DNA of 64,000 nt from Bimuria novae-zelandiae CBS 107.79 (Eukaryota > Ascomycota > Dothideomycetes > Pleosporales > Didymosphaeriaceae): NCBI GenBank assembly GCA_010015655.1, contig ML976697.1, positions 382,305 through 446,304 on the forward strand, given 5' to 3'. Shown here one piece after another: positions 20,399-33,700 of this stretch; the first letter of the stretch is position 1, and each line of letters begins with the position of its first letter. Below the pieces are notes generated by a model. It was not told the DNA's origin, made no database searches, and saw nothing but the letters and a program-made list of their open reading frames with translations. Position numbers and translations under genes: made by a program.

Positions 20399-23300
20399 CA
20401 ATTACATTACTCCCTAGGCGCTTACGCTTACTTATAATATAATACTTAACAAGCTACGCACGTACTTCAACACCACACAAGCTTACTAGATATACCTCTA
20501 GGAGTGGCATAGCACTACGCTTAAGAGCGTTATAACTACTAACCCTAAAAAAGACCCTATAGAGTGTCTTAAAATAGTTATTAGTAAGATAAACATGCTC
20601 TATCAGGCACTATTACAGGACTAGGGTAAGAGCTATAATTAGCATTTACTTGCGTAACAGCTCCTTAGCGCATGTCGTAGTATTAAAGCAACTACTATAG
20701 CTTGCTTAAAGCTAGCAACTACATTTAAAGGTGTCGCTACAGATCTCCGCAACGCAGTCAGTATATAGTTAAGCTATTATCCTAATAGCCAGTTTCTATC
20801 ACGAGATACAGATAAGCAGTATTACACTAATCGCCACTACATTCGCAATAATTAACAAGCTATAGGATTATTAAATAATAACTACTATAGCTACTACTAT
20901 TAAGGTCAAGGCGGATCGCGCGGCAATTAATTTAATAATAATAACTATTAGTTAAACTACTTAGGTAATCGCTGTAACAAGACATACTTTATCTACAAGT
21001 AGCCTAAGTGCTAGTTAACTTAATACTTAAAGAAGAAGCGCATGGAGCATTACTAACGCTATAGCTAATACGCTTAAAATAATTCTAATGCCTTAAGCTA
21101 TAAAGTGTTTCTCGCCAGCTATAAAGGCATAGAGCTTGAAGACAGCGACGGCAGCGATAATAATACTAGTAATAATAATATTAAAGTATATTTTACTAAC
21201 TAAGTCTACTTAACTATATCCTATAGTAAAATTAACGGCGACGCCATCGTCTCTAGCCTTAATAACGCTATTACACTTTATGTAATTACAGGCGATAATC
21301 CTTACATCTCTAGCAAAGTAAATAAAGATACTTAACTCTTCTTATTTAATTCACGCTACGGCGTAGATATCTTTTAAGGTATTATACCTAATACTAGTGC
21401 AGCTAGTGTCTTAACTACTAGTAAGACATAAGTAAAGGCGCTGTAGCTTATCTAACTATCTATAGTTATTAATAAGTCTACTATAGAACGTTATTAAATC
21501 TAATTTAAAGATAATCTAGAGTATTTCTCCCTTAGCGACGTTAATATCAGCACGCTATTTAGTACAATTACCTTTATAGTAATGCTAACCAACACACTAT
21601 TTCTACTCTACTTAAATAATATAGATTATCATGGTATCTTTTTTAACAACATTAATAATATGCTCGTTCAAGGTGGCAAAGAATTCCTAATTATCCGTAA
21701 ATAGGGACATCCATGGCTCCTACTTAATAAATAAGAGACCGTTGTCTACTACTTAACTAAGACTAAGCTGCGCCAGCTTCACTAACGCTTTAGCCATCCT
21801 ACTACTAGATAACTACACAAGATTCTTAGTAAAGCAGGCTATAAAGACATTAACAAGGACATTATTAATCGCATTAATAAGTACTGTCACTAGTGTTAAA
21901 TCTATAGCAAAGCACCTGGCCGTTTCCGCTTCACTATTTATAATAATATAGACTTTAACTCATGCGTTATTATTAATATAATATACATTAATCAGAAACT
22001 AGTGCTCTACGCAGTTAATAAAGCCATAGCTTTTTAAGCTACTCGATTTATGCCAAATATCTAGGCAAACACTACTTGGGATCTCCTTCGCGCCATGTAG
22101 ATCAATATATACGTTAGTCCTCCCAACGTCATTAAGATAGATGCTGGCAAGAACTTTATTACTAACAAGTTTATTAATAACGCCACGTTACTTATAATTA
22201 AGGTTAAGGAAGTCCTAGTGGAGGCATATTATTTAATTAGCAAGATTAAGCGCTATTATGCTCCCATTCGCCGTGCTTATAGGGTAATCTCTGCAAACGT
22301 TGGACGTATAACTACTTTTAAATATATCTTGCAGATAGCTATTAAGGCTATTAATAACACCGCAGGTCCTAATAGACTTATCCTAACTCTTCTTATCTTT
22401 AGAGCATATCCTCGCCTGTTAAAGAAATTACTACTATCGCTATCTATTACCGCCCGCGGCGCTATAGTGCGCAAAGCAATAGCTAAAGTACGCAAGATTA
22501 AGGTAAAGCGCTAAGTTAATAAGGCTCTTATAACTTGCAATAGTCCTAACGTAACTAATGTCTTACTATTACTTATCTTAAGCAGCGTTAAGGTCTAGTA
22601 AGAGAACTATAGATAGTCTAGCCCACATTAGATAATCGCCCTCTACGTTAATAAGTAATCTGTAGTTGTTAAAATTAATAATAAATAAGTCACCTTCCGC
22701 ATCACCGTAGTGCGCCTGTATTATGCAAACGATATAACTATTATTACCCCTCCTACAGAGGACGAGGACAATGGTGGCTCTAATAATAATTTCACTCCTA
22801 TTATAGAGGAGCCCGCGCCTAAGCGTAAGCGCGATAGGCTAAAAGGCTTAAAAAATAAGCTAAAACCTAATAAAGTTATAACTACTATAGTTAACCTTAA
22901 TTAACGTAAGCGTAATAATCTTGTCTTAGCTAAGAAGCTACGAGCAGTCGGTAAGATTATAACACTAAAGTAACTATTTAAAGCATCTATAAAGGTAAAG
23001 ATTAACGCCCTTATAACATAAGGTGTCTTTTACTTTAAGAAGTATAGTCCTTACTATTATAACAAGGTCTGTATCTTTAAGTTACGTATCGTTAATAAAG
23101 TTAAGGGTAAGACTACTAATCGCCCGTATAAGAAGTCCCGTCTTATTATCTAAGGATACGCTAATAATAATAAGAAGCTTGTCCTAACATAGTCTCTTAC
23201 TATCCAGCGTGCAAGCCAGCGTGTGATTATCGCTCTAGCACCATCACTGTTAAAGCTGGGCATGTACCTCTGGCTCCGTGACATCACTCAGGCCTATACG

Positions 23301-24266
23301 CAATCAGATAATCCACTCTAGCGTACTATTATAGCTAACATACCAGCCTAGCTCAAGGAAAGTTATCCAATAAATATAGTTATAGTTATTATTAAGCTGC
23401 TATACGGCATTGCTAAAGCAGGTGCCTATTAGTGGTTAACGTATAATAAACACTATACTAAGACTCTCTATATAGTAATATCTACTTATAATCTATACCT
23501 ACTTATTAGTAAGGCTAATAGCAAGTGCTTTAGTATTATTAGCATGTAAACTAATAACACGCTTAGTCTGTCTAATAAAGCTTTTACAGACCTTAAGGAC
23601 CAAGAGCTACGTTTTAAGGCTAAGCCTAAGTAGTTTCTCTTACTAAACGCGCAAATCGACTTTAATAGCTATATTATTAAGCTTAATAATAATAATCGCG
23701 CTATTACTCTGCGCCAGAAGAAGCAAGGCAAGAAGCTAGAAATAGCTAATAATAAGTAATTATATATTTAACAGCGCGCTTAAGGTACTTATATTATAAT
23801 AATCTATTAACCTAAGGCGAGCTTCGACCTCGCCGCCGTAGCCTAAGCGAGTAAGCCTATAAAAGAAGAAATTGCTAGATTAAATAAGCGTATTATCTAG
23901 TAGAAGGAGAATATTACTCGCGGCCTTAACTTTATCCTACTAGACTTAAGCAACTTAAAGCTATACGCCTTTATTAACGCATTATTTACTAATAATAAAA
24001 ATATATTATTATAAATAGGCTTCGTAATCACGCTTAGCAATAAGACTAAAGATAGTAATCGTAACTTTAAGTTTACTAGCAATATTATTTACTAGTTATC
24101 TATTAAGTATAAGCGCGTTACTTGCAGCGTCCTTGCATCTAAGATCTACGCGATAGCCTATAGAGTTAACATTATAATTATAATTAGCAGTATAATTAAC
24201 ATAATTATGTAGTAACTTAACCTCCCTAATATCTCTATCGTCGTGTGCACTAACTCACGCTCCTTA
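20399..24266 (+). pseudogene. Copia B polyprotein, central and C-terminal part, degraded
   Basis: A gag zinc-knuckle-like stretch near 20970 is followed by integrase: DAGKNFITNKF near 22140, ISKIKRYYAPIRRAYRVI near 22237, then a basic stretch PKRKRDRLKG near 22820. Reverse transcriptase blocks include YLWLRDITQAYTQSDN near 23268-23308 and LLYGIAKAGAY*WL near 23395. RNase H-like sequence follows to 24250. Stops are frequent but clean patches of 60-100 codons remain (22218-22514, 22710-22904). Cut by copia D. Confidence 0.75.
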
Positions 24267-24271
24267 TATAA

Positions 24272-24448
24272 TGTTAGATAAAAAGTATATCAAGTTCGGA
24301 GGATCAGGGGTAGCCCGAAAAAGGCTGGGGATTAACCGAGAACACACAGAACCTGCCGAGGGAACCCCGTAGACAGGAAGAAAAAACCCAATACATTAAT
24401 TTAACCCCCTAAATTATCAGGACATCTATTAAGACGTAACATCTAACA
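24272..24448 (+). repeat. 5' LTR of copia D
   Basis: TGTTAGATAAAAAG...ATCTAACA. It differs from the 3' LTR by a handful of transitions in both directions, mostly CA/TA. Confidence 0.95.
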
Positions 24449-24539
24449 ATTAAGAGTCTCACTACCTTAACAAGAGCGAAAATAGCAACCTAAAACCTAA
24501 ATTAAACCGACGGAACGATTATTCTTCGCGATAACACTA

Positions 24540-27500
24540 AATACCGCAGTTAGCTTAACTAACTATAAGCCCGCTGCGTCGTATATAATACATAGGCGCA
24601 AGTCGACCCCGATTTAGTAATTACCCCACTTACGGAGCTATTTAAGCCCGAGCTACCCGAGATGGCAGACTATACGCTAGCCACAACCCTTCTAGACGGC
24701 GTCTTACTATTAAGACTATCCGAACTTTCGTCCGCTGGACTAAAGAGCTACAAAGAGGATTTAGACCTCTATAAACTCTAGATAGAGAAATACAAGATGC
24801 AGTACACAAAGTACAAGACTAAAGTCGCAAGTTTGTAACAGATCGTAGTGTTTATCTAGTTATTAGTAGCACTGTATCTATAACGCACTTGCTGTCTCCC
24901 AGATACTACTATTAAAGAATAGATTACAAAGCTAAAAGTAAAAGTAAGAGTTACTTCTAAGTTCGAATAAGAGCAAGCGTAATAGCGATACTACAGCTTA
25001 TTAAAGCCTCTACGCATAGTAAATAACTAGGATACATAGCTTACTAAATACGATTATGCTATAATAGAGGCCAAGACACTAAACGTGTCTAATACCACAC
25101 AATTCAATCCTGTGGCTGTAGACTTTATGTCAGCAGTAAACAAGATAGCTCTAGTATAGGCTATAACCTTCTAATCAAATAAAAAGGACCTACCCGGCAT
25201 GGACCGAAAGGACATGATAGGACGTTTCTAAGAATATATAATGCTAAATTATCTAATAACGCGAAATAGAAGCTAAAAGGCAGCGTTTGTAATAAAAGAC
25301 TTATCTTATCTCGCTAAAAGCAGCTAAGCTGCCTAGAGCATGCAAGGGGATCCCTAACATATAGAAATAGGAAACTCTTAGGGTATAAAACGGGGTAGAC
25401 CCTAATATTAACGTACAGCTATAAAGGATAATAATCGTGCACCTTTAAGCTTTTTAAACCCTTAACAAGGTAGTAATAACTCCGCTAAAGCGGACGCTAA
25501 TCGTGGTAAACCTGCTAGAGCAGGCACTAACAAAACTGCTAAGTATTTAGCCTGTAATATAAGACACCCTATTAGGGAATGCTTCTATCTCTACCCGGAC
25601 AAAGCACTAGAATGGTGGGAGCTAAACCTAAGAATAGCTAAATACGTTGCTCTAAAACAAGAGCACGATGCCGATTTTTAAAGTCTACTAAGAGCTTAAA
25701 GCAGACCTAGAACTAAGACTCTATCCTTTAAGAATTCCTATACCCCAACTCTAGAGATTACTAATTAGTAACTAAATAGAAGATAGATTTTAAAGGTGCA
25801 AGCCGCCTATTCTGCGACCTTTACTATAGACTAATTTAACTATCCTCTTTGGCGTTCTTTTATCCTTAACTCGGGCTCGACGTGCTACATCACAAACGAC
25901 CCTAACTAGATTTAGAACTATTAGCTACCTACACAAGGCGACTTTATATAGGCAGGCGATACTTAAATCTAGGTAAAGGGATACGGAACTGTTATCTTAA
26001 ACCTAAAATATAAATAGGGAGCTAAAAGACTAGTACTACATAACGTAGCAATATACCTAGATATACTATATAACCTAGTCTCCTTCCAAGTGCTGAGGCA
26101 AAAGGAATTCTAGTAAGATACCTAATTAGAGCCTACTGCCCTAAAGCGACCAAATAGAACAACCATTAGAGAGCTTACTAAAATTTATAGATAATAAGTA
26201 TTAGAACACTAACCCGTGCACTATGCAGCGCACTATACGTATTCCTATAATTCTTAAACGCAATAACGACCTTAAAGAGCATTAGCCCTCCTATAGCACA
26301 AAAGGCTTAGTTATCCAGGACCCGCCGTAATTAAGCACCTAGTGCAGCGAGCTAAGGGGGTGCGCGTTAAGGGAATTATAATAGTAGAGTGTAACTTATG
26401 TAGAAGAGTAAAGATGCGAAGGCAGATAAGCCGCGCACCTAGGATTAATAAGTAAGGACCTGTAGAAAGGCTTTCTATTAATTTCTACACCTACAAATTA
26501 CTATTATTTAACAAAGAGAAGAGCTAGATGCTCGTTACGAATAGATATTCCAGTCTCTAATAGGACTTCTACTTCACGGATAACTGAACGGCAAGGTTAA
26601 TTATTAAGACATTAATAATCTTCTTTAGATTTCTTAAGAACCAATATGACATTACTCTAAAAGTTATTAAAACGGACAATAAGATCACCACAGTCAAACC
26701 TGAAGTCGAGTGGTGGCTAAAAAGCCTAGGCATAATTATTAAGCCTTTAGCACTAGATATGCAAGCTTAAAACGGCGGCGCTAAACGCTTAGGGGGCGTA
26801 AATAAAGAAAAATCTCGCGTAATGCGTCTGGACGTAAACCTTCTATAGGAACTCTAGCCTAAAATCATAAGAGCTAGAGTGTATCTATATAATCGAACGC
26901 CAAACTACACGAATAACTAGAAAACACTATACGAGATATTCTTCACACGAGTATTACTAGCTAATAGGATCGTTACGTCTATTAAGAAACTAAACTTAGC
27001 CTACCTAAAGGCGTACGGATGCAAAGCATTCGCTATAATAAACGATACTTACTATAGAAAATTAAGACTACAACAACTCGACCCTAAAGCATGGATTGGA
27101 TACCTTATTAGATACCGGTTATTAAATATTTACTAAATATAGATACCGACGCTGGCTAAGGTTATTAGCACGCGAGACGTCGTATTTAATAAAAATATAA
27201 TCTTTAACGGGAAGATAGAGGATCTAATAGACAACGTTATGCATAATACGCTGGCCAAGATAGCTATATATATTAAGATAATTAAGCTACTACCACTGGT
27301 GCACTAACTAGAAACCAAATTATTCTACGAAGACAATGTCGCAGAAAACGAATTACCTATAGAGGACAAAGTAGACCCACCGGGCTACTATCGAGGAAGG
27401 AAGATTAGAGATTACTACCTAACACTACCTTTAACTCTACTACCTGCAGCTCTGCTAGCATAGCTAATAATAGGGGAAAATATAAACCTACCCGAGATCA

Positions 27501-29270
27501 CTTTATCTAAGACAGTCCCCTGGGCAGCAGCTTTCATGGCAGGAACGAAAGCAGGAAGGGTTAGAAAACACAATAGGAACATAATTGACAAAGCCTAGAT
27601 GAAAAGACTACTAGCGAAGGGCGTTAAGATTCACTAATTATAGTTACCTCCGCCACCTACTTGTAAAACGGACCTTGACTAATATCTAATAGGAGAATTA
27701 TTCCGGGAAGCGCAGCAATCGCATCTGGACAGTTATAGAATTACCTAATCCTGGATGGAAGTACTGTACAAGATAGTAAAGGCAACAGGCCAACAAATCC
27801 TAGACTACATGTGGGTGTATGTGTACAAGTTTAATAAATATTACTAGTTTATTAAGTGCAAAGCGCGACTAGTAGTTAGAGGAGACTAACAACGCAATAT
27901 AACCTCCTAGGACACCTACGTAGCAACATTAGCCGAAAGATCCTTTCGCTTACTTATAGCAATTACTGCCAAATATGACCTCGAATTTATATAATATGAC
28001 GTTACTAACGCGTTTGTACACGCATTACTAGATTGAGAAGTCTACATACGCATGCCGCCTAGATATCAAAAACCCAGTACTGTCCTTAAAGTCTAGAAGG
28101 CACTCTACGGACTGCGAATCTTACTACTTCTTTAGCAGAAAGAGTTTATAGCTACGCTTATTAAGTTTAGTTTTTAGATCGTGCCCCATGAGCCATGCTG
28201 CATAATTAAGGATAGTATTATTATCTTCTTTTACGTAGACGATATTATTATTGCGCACTACCGAGACAAAGCTAGCTAAGCTTAGCAAGTTATAGAATAA
28301 CTTAAGAAGAAATACTTAATAACAGGCGGAGAAGACCTACTATAGTTCCTAAGAATTAAAGTAATTAGAGATTGGTAGAACTAACTTATTTAACTCTCCT
28401 AGGCCGCATACTGTGACAAAATTAGCCGACTGGTTGATGACCAAACAATCCGACATGACACCCTAATGGGCATAGGGGAGCTTAAGCCAAGAGAAGGGCT
28501 GGCTTCGCTCACAGAGATTAATAAATACCAACGTAAGATTGGATTACTCCTATATGCAGCTGTTAGTACCCAACTAGATATTATATTTGTAACCTTAAGG
28601 CTGGCGAGATTCTTATTAAATCCTAGTCTAGAACATTATCATGCGGCTGACCGAGCCCTGCTGTACCTTAACAAAACAAAGTAGAAGACACTTTAACTTA
28701 GAGAAGGCGAATCCTTGCAGGTAGCAAGTAATACCTTATTTATAGATAATACTCTAGACCGTAAGAGCTCGCAAGGCTACACTATTAAGCTATTTAATAG
28801 CCTTATTACATAGCGTGTAAGCAAACAAGACACTGTTACTATATTAACTATAGAAGCTAAGCTCCTTACTCTAGCGTAAGTCGCAAAGGAAGCTATCTTT
28901 ACATCGAGATTAATAGAGGAACTAAAAGTTAAGCTACCTAGCCCTACTATTATAATCTAATGTGACAACTAGTAAACTATTTAGCTAGTAACGCAGGAGA
29001 TCTCGAAGCTGCATATAAAGCTTTAACACGTTAATATACATAACTACTAGCTCCGACAGGAAGTAACCAGGGGAAGGATAAAGGTAGAATACACTAAATC
29101 TATAAAGATAATTACAGACGGCTTAACTAAAGCACTTTTAGTAAATTAGTAGCAGAACTTCCTAAAGCAACTAGGACTAGTAGAGGTAAGGGATTAAAAG
29201 GTAGCTAATAAAGCACCTTTAGAGGAGATTCAAGACTAGCTTAATAACCTCACCCTTATCTAATAACCTT
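24540..29270 (+). pseudogene. Copia D polyprotein, degraded
   Basis: Recognisable in order: integrase zinc segment HKRLSYPGPAVIKHLVQRAK near 26300, IN core followed by NGGAKRLGGVNKEKSRVMRL near 26770, reverse transcriptase NAFVHALL near 28010 and an intact active-site box FFYVDDIII at 28225-28250, then NKYQRKIGLLLYAAV near 28530, and RNase H to about 29250. A clean 72-codon patch (28466-28684) stands out from stop-rich surroundings. No continuous frame remains. Confidence 0.82.
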
Positions 29271-29305
29271 AGCCATGGCTCGAATGGCTCCAAGCTAAGG
29301 GGGTG

Positions 29306-29482
29306 TGTTAGATAAAAAGTATATCAAGTTCGGAGGATTAGGGGTAGCCCGAAAAAGGCCGGGGATTAACCGAGAACACACAGAACCTGCCGAGGGAACC
29401 CCGTAGACAGGAAGAAAAAACCTAATACATTAATTCAACCCCCCGAATCATCAGGACATCCATTAAGACGTGACATCTAACA
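29306..29482 (+). repeat. 3' LTR of copia D
   Basis: TGTTAGATAAAAAG...ATCTAACA, followed by the TATAA target duplication. Confidence 0.95.
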
Positions 29483-29487
29483 TATAA

Positions 29488-29910
29488 TTACCTTATTAAG
29501 CTTAGCACTACTAAGAAGAAGCGCCTTATAATTAACATTATAGCTCTGCGTAAGGCCTATAAGCGCAATAATCTCATAGACATCCGCTAGATTAATAGAC
29601 GTGATAATCTAGCAGACTTAATAACTAAGGCTAGCTCTAACTTAGCTATAGAGTATCTTATTAACTATAACTAGCTTAAGCTTCGCGTGCAAGGCTAGGT
29701 CAATCGTGCTAAAGTTAACACCCTAGAGTATAATCACGATAGCAAGAAGTAGTAAGTCTATAAAAGGAGCAGCGAGATAGGCACTAAGAGGACACGCACT
29801 GGCGCTAGTCTAGTTAGAAAACTAGCAACTATTACAGATTGTGTTTTATTGCAGATTTAAGCGTTCTAGGCTGAACTGGCCACATGTAGCATAAAAGAAA
29901 GGATAGCCAG
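29488..29910 (+). pseudogene. End of copia B RNase H and 3' untranslated region
   Basis: Fragments such as DIR*INRRDNLADLITKASSN near 29585 match the end of copia RNase H, where LADGLTK is conserved. The rest up to the LTR is untranslated. Confidence 0.7.
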
Positions 29911-30152
29911 TATTGGCTTCAAACCTGCGCAACACTACTACGGCTTTTACTACTATATAGTTTGCCTATAGTTTGTTGCGTAGTTTGCCTATAGTTTGTT
30001 GCGCTAGTCCTGATTAGGCTAGCAGGGGACAAACCACGCTTAATAAATACTTCTTACAATAGCCCACCACAATAGATCTGCAATCAAGAATCAAATCAAT
30101 ACCATATCGTTGCAACGAAGTCTTGATCCAACAGCCTATTACCGTATCAACA
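29911..30152 (+). repeat. 3' LTR of copia B
   Basis: TATTGGCTTCAAACC...TATCAACA, the same length as the 5' LTR. The first TG has become TA. Confidence 0.95.
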
Positions 30153-30157
30153 TTAGG

Positions 30158-30508
30158 GATAAAGAACCTCTATAAATTAAGATAAATATAAGCGATCTCG
30201 CGATTGACGCTAGTGCGAAGTAAAAAAAAGATAGTAAATAGCACCCTATCGCCTATTATTTATATATATTTAGCGGAGTAAAAACAGGATACCATGTATA
30301 TAATAAGAAATTTTATATAATTATTAAGACACTTAAGCACTAAAGAATCTACGCACTTAGCTACTTAAGTCTTATAATTTTTATAAACTACAGAAACTTT
30401 GTAAAGTTTATAATAACTAAGGAACTTGTGCTATAATAAACGAGATAGTTAAAAATACTTAAATAGTATTAGTTTAAACTTATATATACACTAGGAAAGG
30501 ACAATAAA
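30158..30508 (+). pseudogene. Gypsy RNase H segment, degraded
   Basis: Between copia B and copia E the gypsy frame continues with HPIAYYLYIFSGVKTGYHVY near 30245, IIIKTLKH*R near 30325 and INYRNFVKFIITKELVL near 30390 (HPVAYHSRKFSPAE..Y.IYDKE and DHKNL.YF in intact elements), and ends YTLGKDN at about 30506. The frame resumes after copia E with the DALSR segment. Confidence 0.75.
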
Positions 30509-30513
30509 TAAGT

Positions 30514-30686
30514 TGTTAGATGGTATGATAAGTAGATGTTGATACAACTTGATAGTATATATTGTTTTTTTTGTTGTATTGTCCACTATGTTTAGTTGGT
30601 TTCGGATATTTTGCTAGTGTGCCAAGCCAAGTGGTCCCTGCTCGATTGTACAGATCTGACCTCACCGCAGCTTATTCTATCTGACA
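30514..30686 (-). repeat. 3' LTR of copia E
   Basis: Left-hand LTR on the plus strand, bordered by CACCCCTTTAGCTT, the complement of the polypurine tract. It contains TTTTTTTTGTTG. Confidence 0.95.
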
Positions 30687-30729
30687 CACCCCTTTAGCTT
30701 GGAAACTCTTCAAGCTGGCACTTATGTAA

Positions 30730-33700
30730 TTGTGAGGTCTTTAAGTTGCTCTTAAATCTCCTTAAGAGGCATAGTATTTGTTACCTCCTTAGTCTCTACA
30801 TTAACTAATCTAAGTTATTAGAGAAAACCCTCCTACTTGCTCTTAGAGAGCACCTTTATAAGGCCGTTAGTAATTATGTCCGCTAACTATACATGCTCCA
30901 CCTTAATCCTGCCTATAGATACTTCTTGTCGGATCCAGTGGTTGTGGACGTCCACATGCCGAAGTTTGGTTTGGAGGCGGGAAACCTCCTTAGTTACTAG
31001 GCGTATAGTTTATTTATTATTACACTAAATAGTAACTGTGCGCGCGTCTAGTTTAATCTTAAGTTCTTAAAGTAGTCTTAAGATAAAGAGTACTTCCTTA
31101 GCTACCTGAGAGAGAGCCAGCAGCTCGGCCTTAGTAGTTAATATTATTATAGTATCTTGTTTATTTGCTTTCTAGGCGATAAGCCCGCTAAAGAGCTTAA
31201 TAGCGTAACCTTAGGAGCTCTTGCGGTCTATTATATTGTTAGTAAATAATGCATCGCTTGCAATCTAAAGTCCAGTGTTACCTCTAAGCTGTAGGGCTCG
31301 CTGCTTTGTGCTTTAAAGGTATAGGAGAACTCTGTTAGCCAACATCACAACTCGACTATGTCGTTACACAGTCATGTGACCCTGCTGATCTAGAATCTTC
31401 TAGATACTCCACTTTATGTATATAACCACTCTGACTTTACTAGATAGTAATTAACCCAGTTCGCCTCCTACTATGGTACGTACACAAACTCGGTCTGCTG
31501 CGTCTTAGTGCTTAGTCCCTAGGTTTAACAGAAATCGAGCTAATCGTGATGTTGCAAAGGCAATGTCTGGCCTAGTAATGACTATAGTAAAGAGCAGCGA
31601 TCCAATCTTGCGTTAAAATTTATTAATCTTAGTTAGTGTTACTAATCCTTTCCTTAGTAGTAATTCAATCGTAGCTATTAGAGTGTTATGTTAAATGTTT
31701 GTCTTGTCTGCTAGTTAGCTAATCTTGTCTAAATAGGAGGCCTGTGATAGTTAAATCTTGCGGCTTGTTCAGTCCCGTACAACCTCTATGCTAAGAAACC
31801 ATTAAAGGTTGTTTCCTCTAGTAAGAGTGTACTTGTCTTATAAGCGTTTAATTGCTTATTAAGCTTCTTGTTCTTTGTCCTTGTGGTACGCGAGTATAAT
31901 GTTATCGACGTAAAAGAATATAATAACTCTATCTTTAATTAGGCAGCACGGCTCGTAAGGCACTGTCTAGAAGCCTAGCGCTTTAAGCGTTATCGTAAAT
32001 TCTCTCTACTAGAGGAGTAGTGAAATGCGAAGGCCATATAGTGCTTTGTTTACTTACAATATTATTCCAGGCTTCTGATAACCTTGAGGCATTCTCATGT
32101 ACACCTCTTAATCTATTATTGCGTGGACAAAAGCGTTGGTGACGTCGTACTGCGTAAGCTCTATATCATAGTAAGCTGCTATTGCCATTATTATTTAAAA
32201 TAACCGGCTGGCAAGCGTGGCTGCGTAAGTGTCTTGTGAGGTAATATTTCGTTGCTAATTACCTTAGACGACTAGTCGCGCCTTATACTTTAGCAAGCGA
32301 TAGTGCTTATTAAGTTTATAGGTGTATACCTACATGTAGTCAAGGATCTGCTATCCTATTAGTTTAATCTTCTTTACTAGAATTTCTAACTATAATTTTA
32401 TCTCTTAGTAGCTTGCGAGGTGCACTTGCTTAGCCTCTTAAAATATCTTGCCTATTAGGTAATCTTTAAGCTTAGTTCGGCACGTTAGTAGAGGTGGAAG
32501 TTAACTTTAATAGGGCTTTAAGCCTTTAGCGAGCATTCTTATTATCTTAGCCTTATTTATAACTTCTCCTTTGTATTTTCTAACACGGCCAGCTTAGGTT
32601 CCCGCTATAAAAGCTACTACCTAAAGGATAGTTATAGAGGACGCTTATTACGTTAGACTTATTTAGTCTCTAGCTATTAACTATGCAAGTAACGCGACAG
32701 GTAATAGTATAGTTAGAGGAGTTAAGTAGCTATCCCTGATCTTCCTTCCTTAATAGTAGCCTGGTGGATCTGCTTTATCTTGTTATTTTAACGAATCTAC
32801 AGTAGCTTTATCCTTATAAAAGGAGTCTGTTTGTGGTTACTAAGTAGGTGTTAGCAACTTAATAGTTCTTACGTGCGTTGCTATTTCTTAAAGCGTGCTG
32901 TGAATAAGACTGTCTATAAGGTCCTTAATTTTCCCGTTAAATACTAACTCTTTGTTAAAGACAACGTCCCGGGTACTTATCACTTTGCCAAGTGACGGTA
33001 TCTATATTCGGTAGATGTTTAATAATTAGTATCTAACTAGATAACCAATCCATGCCTTCGGGTTAAGACGTTGTAGGCGTGATTTACCTTAGTAAGTATT
33101 ATTAGTTATTGCAAATGCCTTGCAGCCGTACGCTTTTAAGTGTGTAATATTAGGTTTTTGTAGTAACGTAACTATCCTATTGCTAAAAGCGACTCGTGTG
33201 AAGAATATCTTGTATAGTGTTTTCTAGTAATTTGCATAGTTTGGTGTTTGATTGTAGAGGTATACAGCGGCTCTTGTAATCTCAGGCTATAGCTCCTAGG
33301 ATAGGTTGGCATTAAGTTGCATGGCACGAGCTTTCTCCTTGTTTATACCCCCTAAGCGTTCTGCGCCTCTATTTTGTAATTATATATCTAGTGCGAAAGG
33401 CTCCATAATTATTCCTTAGGTTGTTAACTATTTCTTAACTTCTAGTTTAACTATAGCGATCTCGTTGTCTGCTTTAATAGTCTTAATAGAGATGTTATAG
33501 TAGTTCTTAAGGAATAAGATAAATACTAAAAGGGCATTAATAATTAACTTTGCTATTTAGTAATCTATAAAGTAGAGGTCCTATTACATGCCTAAAAACT
33601 TATTAGTAATTAGTAATTAACTCTTCTCTTTAATGACTCCTTGGATCTCGTATATGTGGAAGTTAATGCTAAGCCTCTCTCTAGGTCTATCTTCGTTTAT

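Larger units (their letters stand above)
24272..29482 (+). mobile_element. Copia D: full-length Ty1/copia element, RIP-degraded
   Basis: LTRs 24272-24448 and 29306-29482 (177 bp each), TSD TATAA at 24267-24271 and 29483-29487. Total 5211 bp. It has the same primer site (AATTAAGAGTCTCAC) and polypurine context (CAAGCTAAGGGGGTG) as copia A, and a collinear polyprotein, so it belongs to the same clade with a diverged LTR. It sits in the RNase H end of copia B. Confidence 0.95.
16703..30152 (+). mobile_element. Copia B: Ty1/copia element carrying two younger insertions
   Basis: LTRs 16703-16944 and 29911-30152 (242 bp each) start TGTTGGCTT (TATTGGCTT in the 3' copy) and end CGTATCAACA. TTAGG flanks both ends (16698-16702, 30153-30157). 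Copia C (17983-20393) and copia D (24272-29482) are inserted in it; without them it is about 5.8 kb. It splits the gypsy reverse transcriptase from RNase H. It is a different clade from copia A, D and E, judging from LTR and primer site. Confidence 0.93.

Noticed and set aside
22218..22904. Two plus-strand ORFs (98 and 64 codons) as separate genes
   Set aside because: Both read as parts of the copia B integrase and linker; they are clean patches between RIP stops.
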